Shown here: one piece after another, positions 1 to 7,638 of the stretch
Numbering within the stretch: position 1 is the first letter of the stretch
Layout of the letters: the number at the start of each line of letters is the position of its first letter
Source: Deltaproteobacteria bacterium
GTDB taxonomy: Bacteria; Myxococcota_A; Polyangia; Polyangiales; Sandaracinaceae
Reading direction: 5' to 3'
Length of the DNA: 64,000 nt
Assembly: GCA_017303575.1 (NCBI GenBank)
Contig: JAFLCL010000005.1
Location: 1-64,000 of the forward strand
Made by a program: the position numbers and the translations under genes
Notes under the pieces: model-generated
What the model saw: only the letters and a program-made list of their open reading frames with translations
What the model was told of the DNA's origin: nothing
Database searches by the model: none

Positions 1-167
1 ACGACGGCGCGGATCTCGATGTCCGCGGCGGCCTCGTCGAGAAGGCGCGCAAGCTCGATCACCATCGTGCTGTGGAGAGCGTTCTTCTTCTCGGGACGGT
101 TGATCCGCAGCAACGCGACATGCGGCGCCGGCGTCTCTCGGGAAATCAGTTGGGACAGATCGGTCAT
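1..167 (-). CDS. enoyl-CoA hydratase/isomerase family protein (N-terminal part, cut by window edge)
   Basis: Only the first 55 codons lie in the window. The translation starts MTDLSQLISRETPAPHVALL and continues with the crotonase-family strand-turn motif RINRPEKKNAL, then HSTMVIELARLLDEAAADIEIRAVV. In this superfamily the asparagine-alanine-leucine after the first strand, followed by a helix of about 20 residues and an I..RAVV strand, forms the start of the acyl-CoA binding fold. The protein would act on acyl-CoA thioesters in the cytoplasm, as hydratase or isomerase in fatty-acid or related catabolism; the exact reaction cannot be given because the catalytic and oxyanion-hole regions lie outside. 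The ATG is 26 bases beyond the proposed stop of the kinase gene on the same strand, so the two may be co-transcribed. Confidence 0.75.
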   Translation of the reverse strand, partial: MTDLSQLISRETPAPHVALLRINRPEKKNALHSTMVIELARLLDEAAADIEIRAV

Positions 168-193
168 GCTTAGGAATCCCGAAGAAGACGAGG

Positions 194-1281
194 TTAGCCC
201 AGCAACGCGCGGGGCAGGAAGGTTGTGAGCGACGGGACCGCCGCGACAAGGAAGAGCAGCTCGTGCGCGACGGCGGCTCGAGCACGTCGGCGAGGTTGCC
301 CGGCGGCGCGATGCCTCCGCGCCCGATCGAGATCGATCCGCCCGACTGCACCTTGTCGAGGTCGGCGATCATCTCGGACATCGTCTGGTAGCGCGTCTCC
401 ACCTTCTTCGAGAGCGCCTTGAGGATCACGTCCTCGATGGCCCCCAGGCCCACGCCCTTCGCCTGGCTCGGCGGGATCGGGTCCTGGAACATGTGCTTGC
501 TGAGGATGCCCATGAACGTGTCGCCGTCGAACGGCACACGGCCCGCGAACATCTCGTACATGATCACGCCGAGCGCGTAGATGTCGGTGCGCCGATCGAC
601 GGTCTGACCCGCCGCCTGCTCGGGGGACATGTAGTGCGGCGTGCCGAAGATCATGCCGGTCTTCGTGAGCTTGCTCGACGCGCCGCCGACCTTCGCGATG
701 CCGAAGTCGAGCACCTTCACGAAGCTGTCGTCCGCGCCCTGCTTCACCACGAAGATGTTGTCCGGCTTCATGTCGCGGTGGACGATCCCGCGCTCGTGCG
801 CCGCGTCGAGCGCGCTGGCGATCTGCCGGATGATGTGGAGCGCTCGCTGCGTGGGGATCGAGCCGCCGCGCGCGATGATGTCGGTCAGCGACAGACCATC
901 GAGGTACTCCATGACGAAGTACGCGGTGCCGTCCGGCATCTTTCCGAAGTCGGAGATGTCGATGATGTTCGGGTGACCGATCTGCGTCGCGCTCTGCGCT
1001 TCTTGGATGAAGCGCTGCACGACCTCAGCGTCGCGCGACATGTCACCGCGCAGGAGCTTGAGCGCCATGCGCTTGCCGAGGACGGCGTGGGCGATGAGGT
1101 AGACGATGCCCATCCCGCCCTCGCCGAGGACGCTCTCGACGCGGTAGCGCCCATCGACGACGCGGCCGATGTAGGGGTCCTTCGGCGGCTCCTCGTGGGC
1201 CTCCTGCGTCGGCGTTCCGTCGTGAGGGCAGAACGCGACGGGCTCACTGAACCGAGTGCCGCACTGGGAACAGATCCGCAT
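194..1281 (-). CDS. serine/threonine protein kinase with N-terminal zinc ribbon; probable frameshift near the 3' end
   Basis: Hanks-type kinase. The N-terminus MRICSQCGTRFS with C4, C7 and CPHDG at C18 looks like a small zinc ribbon, common on myxobacterial kinases. It is followed by the glycine-rich loop LGEGGMGIVY, catalytic H168-R169-D170, K172, N175, DFG at 192-194 and the activation-segment end FGTPHYMSPEQ (212-222). All catalytic residues are present, so it should be an active cytosolic kinase. After about residue 335 (GNLADVLEPP) the frame becomes Ser/Arg-rich and runs without a stop through the next gene. Shifting by one base between about 240 and 280 gives a well-biased tail, ELLFLVAAVPSLTTFLPRAL, ending at TAA 194-196, which could be a membrane segment. 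I therefore place the end at 194; the shift may be real or a one-base sequence error. An alternative in-frame start is ATG at 1317. Confidence 0.8.
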
Positions 1282-1441
1282 CGACGAGGCTCGGACCGAG
1301 GATACCTCGGGGTCCATGGCACCCGCACGATTGTGAGGGATCGTGGGCGGTTGCATCAGACCGCCATTTGCACACGGCCTCCCCCCAGAGGTCAACGTCC
1401 GCGCACGCTGGGCGGCGGGAGTCCGCGTATCCTCCGGCCCC

Positions 1442-2266
1442 ATGCGGATCCACCACCTCGACTGCGCGTCCATGTGCCCCCTCGCGCGCTCGGCCACCAA
1501 CGGTGACGGGGGCTTCTTCGAGCGCGGCGCGATGCCCGCGCACTGTCTCCTGATCGAGACGGATCGGCACGGTCTGGTCGTGGTGGACACGGGCTTCGGC
1601 GAGGCCGACATCGCCGATCCCCGGGCGCGCCTGGGGGCCCTCTTCACGACGCTCATCGGCGTGAAGAGAGGCCGCGCGACCTCGGTGCTCGGTCACGTGA
1701 AGGCGCTGGGCCTCGATCCGAACGACGTGCGGCACATCATCGTGACCCACCTCGATCTCGATCACGCCGGCGGCCTGGGCGACTTCCCGAACGCCGTCGT
1801 GCACGTGCACGCGAACGAGAAGGAGGCTGCCTACGCGCCCACGCTCCTCGAGCGCGAGCGCTACAAGGCAGTGCACTGGGCGCACGGCCCGAAGTGGCAG
1901 ACGTACGACGCGACCGGCGAGCCGTGGCGCGGCTTCCCCGCGGTGCGGCAGCTCGCAGGCCTGCCGCCGGAATTCCTGTGCGTCCCGATGAACGGCCACA
2001 CGCGCGGGCACTGGCTCGTCGCGGTGGAGACGAAGGACGGTCCGCTGGTGCACTGCGGCGATGCGTACTTCCATCGCGGCGCGGTCGAGGGCACGAAGAT
2101 GCCGTGGGGCGTCGCTGGCTTCGAGACGCTGCTCGCGTTCGACCGCTCGAGGATCGCAGGCAACCACGCGCGCCTCCGCGAGCTCGCGGCCACGGGCAGC
2201 GGGATCCGCCTCTTCTCGGCCCACGACCCCGTCGAGCTCGCCCGCCTGCAGGCATCACCGACCTGA
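1442..2266 (+). CDS. MBL-fold metallo-hydrolase
   Basis: A 274-residue metallo-beta-lactamase-fold protein. The metal-binding signature THLDLDHAGG lies near residue 100, followed by GHTRGH near 190, CGDAYF near 210 and a late FSAHDP near 260, which together supply the His/Asp ligands of a dinuclear zinc site. The start was set at MRIHHLDCAS; an upstream in-frame start would add a 33-residue tail without family resemblance. The layout resembles the lactonase/glyoxalase-like branch that hydrolyses small soluble substrates, and no signal peptide is seen, so it is probably cytosolic. The substrate cannot be told from sequence. It is divergent from the kinase gene and convergent with the leftward genes that follow. 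Confidence 0.85.
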   Translation: MRIHHLDCASMCPLARSATNGDGGFFERGAMPAHCLLIETDRHGLVVVDTGFGEADIADPRARLGALFTTLIGVKRGRATSVLGHVKALGLDPNDVRHIIVTHLDLDHAGGLGDFPNAVVHVHANEKEAAYAPTLLERERYKAVHWAHGPKWQTYDATGEPWRGFPAVRQLAGLPPEFLCVPMNGHTRGHWLVAVETKDGPLVHCGDAYFHRGAVEGTKMPWGVAGFETLLAFDRSRIAGNHARLRELAATGSGIRLFSAHDPVELARLQASPT

Positions 2267-2418
2267 AGATCCTCGAGCACCGCGAACTCCACGTAGGCGG
2301 CGGGAAGCGACATCCCGTTGCGTGCTTCGAGCGCTGCGACATCACGGTCAGAACAGCCTCGGACCGGCTTGTCAGACCGTCCCTCGATTCGCTGCAAAGA
2401 CCACTCGACTGATCTCAC
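2257..2418 (-). pseudogene. SMI1/KNR4 (SUKH)-like N-terminal fragment
   Basis: In this strand an open frame begins MRSVEWSLQRIEG and contains SDRDVAALEARNGMSLPAAY followed by VEF. This matches the hallmark SUKH pattern of an acidic helix, a Glu-rich turn, Leu-Pro, then Tyr and Phe. The resemblance stops after about 50 codons, where the frame runs into the antisense of the MBL hydrolase and becomes random-looking. SUKH proteins are often immunity proteins of contact-dependent or polymorphic toxins, so this could be the eroded remnant of an immunity gene. No toxin gene is nearby. The call rests on a short motif and could be chance. Confidence 0.35.
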
Positions 2419-2426
2419 GCCATTCG

Positions 2427-2780
2427 TCAGGCCTCGCCGTCACCGCGCCCCACCCGGTCCTCGTCGAGCTTCGTCGTGCCTCTCACGTCGCCGTAGACAC
2501 CTCGCTCGACTTCGACGGTGGGAATGCCGTGCTCGTCGATCGCGACGGAGATGCGAGCGTCACCGATCCGAGCCCACCAGTGGTCGCCGTCCATCCACTC
2601 GAGGTGGAACCACTGATCGACCACGAGCTCGTCGAAGCGGCAGTCCTGTGGGACCGCCGGATTGGCGTCGGTTCCGGAACGAAGGGTGACTCCCTCCAAT
2701 CCCGATCGACGTAACCCGACCCGCCAGTCGGTGCCCGTCTGACCTTCGTCGTGATCCGTTTCATCAGTCGAGTGCGACAT
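2427..2780 (-). CDS. hypothetical protein, 117 residues
   Basis: Begins MSHSTDETDHDEGQTG with a GGGAGG-like ribosome site about 7 bases upstream. The first 20 residues are acidic and polar; the rest (WRVGLRRSGLEGV, FDELVVDQWFHLEWMD, WWARIGDARISVAID) looks like a compact beta-rich domain with several tryptophans. There is no signal peptide, membrane segment or recognised family. It starts 41 bases after the stop of the Ada/AlkA gene on the same strand and could be read through from it. Third-position G/C bias supports coding. Confidence 0.65.
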   Translation of the reverse strand: MSHSTDETDHDEGQTGTDWRVGLRRSGLEGVTLRSGTDANPAVPQDCRFDELVVDQWFHLEWMDGDHWWARIGDARISVAIDEHGIPTVEVERGVYGDVRGTTKLDEDRVGRGDGEA

Positions 2781-2821
2781 CGGTGAGCCCTCCCGGAGCT
2801 CGCGAGCGTCGCAGCGTTCGG

Positions 2822-4288
2822 TCACTCCCACCAGAGGTGCTGCGCCGCATACGCGCGGAACGGGCGCCAGGCCTCGGCGCGCTCCGCGACGTCTTCGGCC
2901 GTCGGCCGTTCGCCGTTCACCTCGAGCGCGCGGAGGATGCCCACGTCGCTCGCGGGGAAGCCGTCGGGGTCGCGCAGCGCGCGGAGCGCGACGTACTCCT
3001 CCGTCCAGCTGCCGATGCCCGAGAGGCCGCGGAGGGTCGAACGCGCGTCTTCGATCGAGGTGCTCGGTGAGAAGAGCGCCCCGTTCGTCGCGGCCTCCCG
3101 CGCGAGGGTCGCCAGCGCCTTCACGCGCGCGCCGGGCATGCCGAGGCGCGTCTCGGGCAGCACGTCGGCGAGCACCGTGGCTGAAGGGAACACGCGCGTC
3201 AGCGCGGCGTGATCGGTCACGACGGGCGCCCCCCAGCGCTCGATGATCACACCCGCGAGCTGGCCCGCGCGCGCAACGGACACCTGCTGGCCGAGGATCG
3301 CGCGGATCGCGCTCTCGAACGGATCCCACGCGCCCGGCACGCGGAGCCCCGGTCGTGCACGAAGTCGCGCGCGAAGCGCCGGATCACGACGCAGCACACG
3401 ACCGATCGCGGCCACATCGGCGTCGAGATCGAACATGCGCCGCACGCGCGCGACGATCGTGGGCAGGCGCGTGACGTCGGGAAAGCGGACCGTCAGCGCG
3501 AGCGCGTGCTTGCCGGGCGCGGGCGCGACGTGGATCGTGCCGATCTGATCGCCGAACGCGATCGTGCGCGTGTAGCCAGTCTCGTCGACGTGCTCGACGC
3601 CGGGCAGCGCACGGGCGCGAAAGAACGCGACGAACTGCGACCACTCGAGCGGCGGCACGTAGCCGAGCGTGAGCGTCGTGCCGCGCGCAGCCTTGGCGCT
3701 CTTGCCGCCGGCTCGCCGCAGGCTCGTGGGCGCGCGGCCCATCGCGAGCGCGAACGCCTCGTTGAAGCGCCGCACGCTGCCGAAGCCCGACGCGTGCGCG
3801 ATCTCGGTCATCGAGAGCGCTGTCTCGTGCACGAGCTTCTTCGCGAAGAGCACGCGACGGCTCTGCGCGACGGCGACGGGGCTCGTGCCGAGGTGCTTGT
3901 CGAAGAGGCGTCGAAGCTGCCTCTCGCCCATGCCGAGGCGTGACGCGAGCGACTCGACGCTGCTGTCGTCGAGCGCGCCCTCGCCGATCAAGACGAGCGC
4001 GCGAGAGACCGTGGCGGAGCTGCCGCGCCAGGCCGCGACGTCGGGCGAGGACTCGGGGCGACACAAGAGGCAAGGGCGAAAGCCCGCCTCCTGCGCGGCC
4101 GCCGCGCTCGCGTAGAAGTCGACGTTCTCGAGCCTCGGCGTGCGCGCGCGACAGATCGGCCGACAGAACACGCCCGTCGTCCGCACGCCCACGAAGAGGC
4201 GTCCGTCGAAGCGCACGTCGCGCGCGAGGACGGCCCGATACGCGCGCTCTCTCTCGCTGCTCCTCGGGCTCGCCGTCGGGCTCGTCAT
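2822..4288 (-). CDS. alkA: Ada-like regulator fused to DNA-3-methyladenine glycosylase AlkA
   Basis: A 488-residue fusion. Residues 1-80 form an Ada metal-binding domain with the four zinc cysteines C42, C46, C73 and C76, one of which is the methyl-phosphotriester acceptor in the family. Residues about 85-180 are an AraC-type DNA-binding domain. Residues about 195-488 are an AlkA glycosylase with the helix-hairpin-helix GLSGIGSWTEEYVALRAL and catalytic aspartate D448 in FPASDVGI. It should sense methylated phosphate backbone, activate alkylation-repair genes and excise alkylated bases such as 3-methyladenine. It lacks Ada's own O6-methyltransferase domain, and that activity is supplied by the divergent ogt gene. 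Self-regulation through the inverted repeat at 4322-4376 is likely. The ATG was chosen at MTSPTASPRS, directly before the Ada domain. Confidence 0.92.
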   Translation of the reverse strand: MTSPTASPRSSERERAYRAVLARDVRFDGRLFVGVRTTGVFCRPICRARTPRLENVDFYASAAAAQEAGFRPCLLCRPESSPDVAAWRGSSATVSRALVLIGEGALDDSSVESLASRLGMGERQLRRLFDKHLGTSPVAVAQSRRVLFAKKLVHETALSMTEIAHASGFGSVRRFNEAFALAMGRAPTSLRRAGGKSAKAARGTTLTLGYVPPLEWSQFVAFFRARALPGVEHVDETGYTRTIAFGDQIGTIHVAPAPGKHALALTVRFPDVTRLPTIVARVRRMFDLDADVAAIGRVLRRDPALRARLRARPGLRVPGAWDPFESAIRAILGQQVSVARAGQLAGVIIERWGAPVVTDHAALTRVFPSATVLADVLPETRLGMPGARVKALATLAREAATNGALFSPSTSIEDARSTLRGLSGIGSWTEEYVALRALRDPDGFPASDVGILRALEVNGERPTAEDVAERAEAWRPFRAYAAQHLWWE

Positions 4289-4321
4289 GGCGAGCGATGT
4301 AGCATCGCGCCCCCGCCGCCC

Positions 4322-4376
4322 CTGGCGGTTTTCGGACGCGCTCCTCGGCGGCGTGACGACGTCCGAAAAGCGCCAG
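4322..4376. promoter_or_regulatory. inverted repeat in the alkA/ogt divergent promoter, candidate Ada operator
   Basis: Arm CTGGCGGTTTTCGGACG (4322-4338) and arm CGTCCGAAAAGCGCCAG (4360-4376) are reverse complements at 16 of 17 positions, with 21 bases between. It is the only AT-containing island between the divergent alkylation-repair genes. Each arm carries GAAAAGCGC or its complement, reminiscent of the AAAGCGCA core of the E. coli Ada box. Two facing sites would suit one activator serving both genes. Confidence 0.5.
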
Positions 4377-4408
4377 ACCTCGCGCCCAGGCGCTGGCATC
4401 TCTCGGTC

Positions 4409-5029
4409 ATGTCGAACCACGACCTCCGCTACACCACCACGCTCCGCACCGCGATCGGTCCCCTCACGCTGCGCGCACGTGCGCCGCGGAAGAACGAGCG
4501 CGACGTCGTGCTCACCGGCCTCTTCTTCTCGAACGATGCCCGCGGCGAGGACACGCGCCTGGTGAAGGACGACGCGCTGCTCCTGCCGCTCCGACGCGAG
4601 CTCGAGGAGTACCTCGCGGGGGATCGTCGTCGCTTCGATCTCGCGCTCGACTTCGACGAGGGCACGCCGTTCCAGCAGCGTGTGTGGCGCACGCTCGGCA
4701 CGATCCCGTTCGGTCGCACGTGGAGCTACGCACAGCTCGCGGTGGCGATCGATCGACCCGCGGCGATCCGCGCGGTGGGCGCGGCGAACGGTCGCAACCC
4801 GATCGCGATCGTGCTGCCCTGTCACCGCGTGATCGGTGCCGATGGTCGCCTCGTCGGCTTCGGCGGAGGCCTGCCCACCAAGGCGAAGCTGCTCTCGCTC
4901 GAGGGCCTCTCGGACCTCGAGGGTCGGCCGCTCGCAGTCGGCTCGGTGCTCGCGAAGCCTTCGATGGAGGCCGGGAAGCCTTCGCGACGAGTCACCAAGC
5001 CCTCGCGGTCGCGTGCGAAGGCTTCGTGA
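4409..5029 (+). CDS. ogt: methylated-DNA--[protein]-cysteine S-methyltransferase
   Basis: A 206-residue suicide repair protein that transfers methyl groups from O6-methylguanine (and O4-methylthymine) to its own cysteine. The active-site motif LPCHRVIGADG places the acceptor at C138, preceded by the DNA-binding helix and the Asn of AANGRNPIAIV, and followed by GFGGGLPTKAKLL. The N-terminal domain has the usual length. The C-terminus carries an unusual basic extension of about 35 residues, rich in Lys, Pro, Ser and Arg (AKPS, GKPSRR, TKPSRSRAKAS), which may add nonspecific DNA affinity. It is divergent from the Ada/AlkA fusion and probably co-regulated with it. Confidence 0.95.
   Translation: MSNHDLRYTTTLRTAIGPLTLRARAPRKNERDVVLTGLFFSNDARGEDTRLVKDDALLLPLRRELEEYLAGDRRRFDLALDFDEGTPFQQRVWRTLGTIPFGRTWSYAQLAVAIDRPAAIRAVGAANGRNPIAIVLPCHRVIGADGRLVGFGGGLPTKAKLLSLEGLSDLEGRPLAVGSVLAKPSMEAGKPSRRVTKPSRSRAKAS
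4975..5025. repeat. 11-bp inverted repeat inside the 3' end of ogt
   Basis: GAAGCCTTCGC at 4975-4985 and its perfect reverse complement GCGAAGGCTTC at 5015-5025 flank a 29-base loop. A further partial copy, GCGAAGCCTTCG, is at 4952-4963. The repeats encode the Lys/Pro/Ser-rich tail of Ogt. There is no following T-run, so a classical terminator is not supported; an mRNA 3' stem is possible. Confidence 0.5.
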
Positions 5030-5092
5030 AGGCCTCCGAAGAACTGTGAACCGCGGCGACGCGAGGGCGCACCGTGCTAACCGTCGCGCACC

Positions 5093-6040
5093 ATGAAGGT
5101 CGCCACCTCGCGTTCGCACACCGAGCCGCTCGCGCTCGTCGAGCTCCCCTCACGCAAGCTCCGCGCGGACGAGCTGCGGGTGAAGGTCGTGGCCGCGGGC
5201 GTGAACCCCGTGGACTGGAAGATGCGGGAGGGTGGACCGCTCCACCTCGCGTACTCGGTGATCGGGCCGGGCAAGCCGTTCGTGCCCGGCATCGACTTCG
5301 CGGGTGAAGTGATCGAGGCGGGCGAGAAGGCCGAGCTCGCGGTCGGCGCGCGCGTGGTCGGTGGCACGGACTTCTCGCGCGGCCAGCACGGGAGCTACGC
5401 GACCGAGGTGATCGTGAAGCGCGATCAGGTCGCCGAGGTCCCGGCGAACGTGTCCTTCGACGACGCGGCGACGCTGCCCGTGCCCGCGGTGACCGCGTGG
5501 ATGGCGATGCAGGAGCACCAGAAGATCGGGCCCGGTCACAAGGTGCTCGTGCTCGGAGCCGCCGGCGGCGTGGGCCTGGCCGCGCTCCAGATCGCGAAGA
5601 TGTTGGGCGCGCAGGCGGTCGGGGTGTGCTCGAGCCGCAACGTCGCGGTGGTCGAGAGCGAGGGCGCGATCGCCATCGACTACACCGCGGGCGACCCGCT
5701 CGAGGCCGCCAAGGCCCACGGCCCCTACCAGCTCGTGCTCCAGCTCGTGGGCAGCGACACGTACCCGCTCGCGAAGTGTCGCGCGCTGCTCACGCCCACC
5801 GGCAAGGTCGAGCTCGTCGTCATCCAGCCCAGGGACTACTGGGCGATCGCGTTCACCGGCAACGTGAAGACCCTGCTCGGCGCGCCCAACCGTGCGCGGC
5901 TCGAGCCGCTCGTCGACGCCATGAGCAAGGGGCGACTGAACGCCCGCATCGAGGCCACGTTCCCCCTCGCCGACGCCGAGAAGGCCCACGAGCGCTCGCG
6001 GAGCGGCAAGGTCGTCGGCAAGCTGCTCCTTCATCCCTGA
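5093..6040 (+). CDS. NAD(P)-dependent zinc-independent alcohol dehydrogenase / quinone oxidoreductase family protein
   Basis: A 315-residue medium-chain dehydrogenase/reductase. The GroES-like N-terminal half contains VVAAGVNPVDWKMREGG and PGIDFAGEVIEAG, typical of the quinone oxidoreductase branch. The Rossmann motif VLVLGAAGGVGLAALQIAK near residue 145 binds NADPH. The Cys/His zinc ligands of alcohol dehydrogenases are absent, so it should reduce quinones, enones or similar carbonyls without a metal. The protein is cytosolic and full length. It begins 63 bases after ogt, probably from its own promoter (a GCTAACC element lies about 10 bases before the start). Confidence 0.88.
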   Translation: MKVATSRSHTEPLALVELPSRKLRADELRVKVVAAGVNPVDWKMREGGPLHLAYSVIGPGKPFVPGIDFAGEVIEAGEKAELAVGARVVGGTDFSRGQHGSYATEVIVKRDQVAEVPANVSFDDAATLPVPAVTAWMAMQEHQKIGPGHKVLVLGAAGGVGLAALQIAKMLGAQAVGVCSSRNVAVVESEGAIAIDYTAGDPLEAAKAHGPYQLVLQLVGSDTYPLAKCRALLTPTGKVELVVIQPRDYWAIAFTGNVKTLLGAPNRARLEPLVDAMSKGRLNARIEATFPLADAEKAHERSRSGKVVGKLLLHP

Positions 6041-6146
6041 GGCTGACGTCGCGCGGGCCGCTCGACACGATCTCGAGCCCGTGCGCGATCCATCCAACCT
6101 TCTGGGGATGTCGTGCGTCGAAGGCCCGTACCCTCGGAGGTCCTCG

Positions 6147-6563
6147 ATGCGCCTGTCTCCTCAGCTCCTCTGCCTCGTCGCCGGAACCGCAGCGGTCGCG
6201 TCGCTCGGGACCCTGACGATCGGGTGCACGGAGAGCCGAGCCGTGGCTGCTGCGCCCGTGGCGCGGGCCACGCCCCTGAACACGCCGGCGCCCGCGATGC
6301 GGCCCATCGACTTCGAGGCTCCGCCCGTGGTCGAGGTCACCGAGACCGAGGCCGTGAGCGCGCTCCCCGTCACCGAGGTCACCGAGGTCAGCGAAGAGGT
6401 GACCGAGCTCGCCACGACCGAGCCGCCCATGGGTCGGCCGCGACGCGCACCACGCAACAACCCCGACCCCGACCTCTCGAGCGTCACCGTCCCGATGGAC
6501 CAGCTCTTCGTCGGCATCGGCCCTGGCGAGCATGGCGTGGCCGCGAACTGCGGGCGCGGCTGA
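6147..6563 (+). CDS. small exported CGRG-terminated protein 1 (candidate MNIO precursor peptide)
   Basis: A 138-residue protein. Its N-terminus MRLSPQLLCLVAGTAAVAS leads to a lipobox-like TIGC near residue 30, so export and perhaps lipidation are likely. The middle is low-complexity, rich in Pro, Val, Glu and Thr (PIDFEAPP, VTEVTEVSEEVTELATTEPP), with no globular domain visible. It ends in ANCGRG, the tetrapeptide shared by the three genes downstream. A CGGAGG ribosome site lies just upstream of the chosen ATG. In known MNIO pathways (methanobactin, 3-thiaglutamate, bufferins) the enzyme modifies cysteines of precursors encoded beside it, and bufferin precursors also carry export signals. By that analogy the terminal CGRG cysteine is the likely site of modification here; this is inference. 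Confidence 0.75.
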   Translation: MRLSPQLLCLVAGTAAVASLGTLTIGCTESRAVAAAPVARATPLNTPAPAMRPIDFEAPPVVEVTETEAVSALPVTEVTEVSEEVTELATTEPPMGRPRRAPRNNPDPDLSSVTVPMDQLFVGIGPGEHGVAANCGRG

Positions 6564-6602
6564 CTCGCTCGGATCTGCGCGCCCTCTTCGAATGGAGTCT
6601 GC

Positions 6603-6974
6603 ATGCGTCTGTCGCCCCGCTTGCTCTCGATCGTCGCTGGCACCGCCGTCACCGCCGCGGGCTGCACGGCCGTCGCCGAGGCCTCGCCCACGCAGCCCCC
6701 GATCGCCGTGGTCGCGCCGCCCGCTGCGGTGGTGCCGGTCATGCAGCCGATCGACTTCTACGCGCCGCCACCTGCACCTCCAGTCGAGGTCCGCACCGCC
6801 CCCGAGCTCGATGTGGAGAACGTCTCGCGCGAGCCGATTGCCCCCGAGCCTCCAGCGCAGGAGCACGTGGTCGCGCGCCACCGTGCACGTCGAGCGCGCC
6901 AGCAGCCGCAGCCCCCGGTCACACCCCCCACGCCCCCGATCGACCTGATCGTCCCGGCCTGCGGGCGCGGCTGA
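6603..6974 (+). CDS. small exported CGRG-terminated protein 2 (candidate MNIO precursor peptide)
   Basis: A 123-residue paralogue of the gene before it. It has nearly the same export signal, MRLSPRLLSIVAGTAVTAAG, with Cys at about residue 21, then a Pro/Ala/Val-rich region containing PIDFYAPP (PIDFEAPP in protein 1) and a short Arg-rich patch (RHRARRARQQ). The C-terminus is IVPACGRG. Apart from the signal cysteine, the only cysteine is the one in the final CGRG, which fits a single modification site. It follows protein 1 after 39 bases and probably shares its transcript. Confidence 0.75.
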   Translation: MRLSPRLLSIVAGTAVTAAGCTAVAEASPTQPPIAVVAPPAAVVPVMQPIDFYAPPPAPPVEVRTAPELDVENVSREPIAPEPPAQEHVVARHRARRARQQPQPPVTPPTPPIDLIVPACGRG

Positions 6975-7051
6975 GCGCTCGGGCCCCCCATTCGCCAAGC
7001 CGTCAGCGCTCCCGCTACAGTCGACCGTCGAACGCCGAGCCAGGAGGCTTC

Positions 7052-7306
7052 ATGCGTCTGTCCCCTCGATTGCTCTCGCTCGTCGCCGGCACTGCGCTCA
7101 GCGCCGGAGCCGTGGGGTGCGGCGGCACGCAGACCCTGGCACGCACGGAAGAAGCGCAGCCCGCGCCGCAGCCCGTGGTCGTCGCGCGCCGCACCCCGAA
7201 CAACGTGAACGCGCCCACCACGACACCCGAATCACCTGACGTCACGCCCGTGAGCCAGCCCTACGAGTTTCCCGAGGACGTGCCGGTCGACTGCGGTCGC
7301 GGCTGA
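7052..7306 (+). CDS. small exported CGRG-terminated protein 3 (candidate MNIO precursor peptide)
   Basis: An 84-residue paralogue with the signal MRLSPRLLSLVAGTALSAGA and lipobox-like AVGC. A short Pro/Thr-rich linker (NNVNAPTTTPESPDVTP) leads to the C-terminus FPEDVPVDCGRG. It has a strong AGGAGG ribosome site 5 bases before the ATG and a GCTACAGT element about 30 bases upstream, so it may have its own promoter in the 77-base gap. It is the shortest copy, showing that only the signal and the CGRG end are conserved. Confidence 0.75.
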   Translation: MRLSPRLLSLVAGTALSAGAVGCGGTQTLARTEEAQPAPQPVVVARRTPNNVNAPTTTPESPDVTPVSQPYEFPEDVPVDCGRG

Positions 7307-7331
7307 CCTCCTCCTCGAGACCGGAGACACC

Positions 7332-7625
7332 ATGAAGATCGATGCACGCATCCTCGGCCTGGTCGCAGGCTCGGCCCTCACCGCGAGCGCGTGTGGCGGC
7401 GTCACGCAGCTCGAGAGCGGAAGCACGAGCACCACGGCCGCGAGCACGTCGAGCACGACCACGACGACGAGCACCAGCACCGAGGACACGACGAACACCA
7501 ACGTCGCCTCGAACGACACGACGAGCGAGACCGACACGAGCTCGGGTGACGGAACGACGAACGTCTCCGTCAACCCCGAGCCGCTGCGCCCCGAAGACTA
7601 CCCGCCGCCCTGCGGGCGAGGCTGA
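7332..7625 (+). CDS. small exported CGRG-terminated protein 4 (candidate MNIO precursor peptide)
   Basis: A 97-residue member with a diverged signal, MKIDARILGLVAGSALTASA, then Cys at about 21. The middle is almost pure Ser/Thr with Asp, Asn and Gly, like an extended or glycosylatable spacer. It ends EDYPPPCGRG. Its stop is 13 bases before the start of the MNIO fusion gene, so this copy is the most tightly linked to the enzyme. No globular fold is visible. Confidence 0.75.
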   Translation: MKIDARILGLVAGSALTASACGGVTQLESGSTSTTAASTSSTTTTTSTSTEDTTNTNVASNDTTSETDTSSGDGTTNVSVNPEPLRPEDYPPPCGRG

Positions 7626-7638
7626 GCGGACGGTCGAG

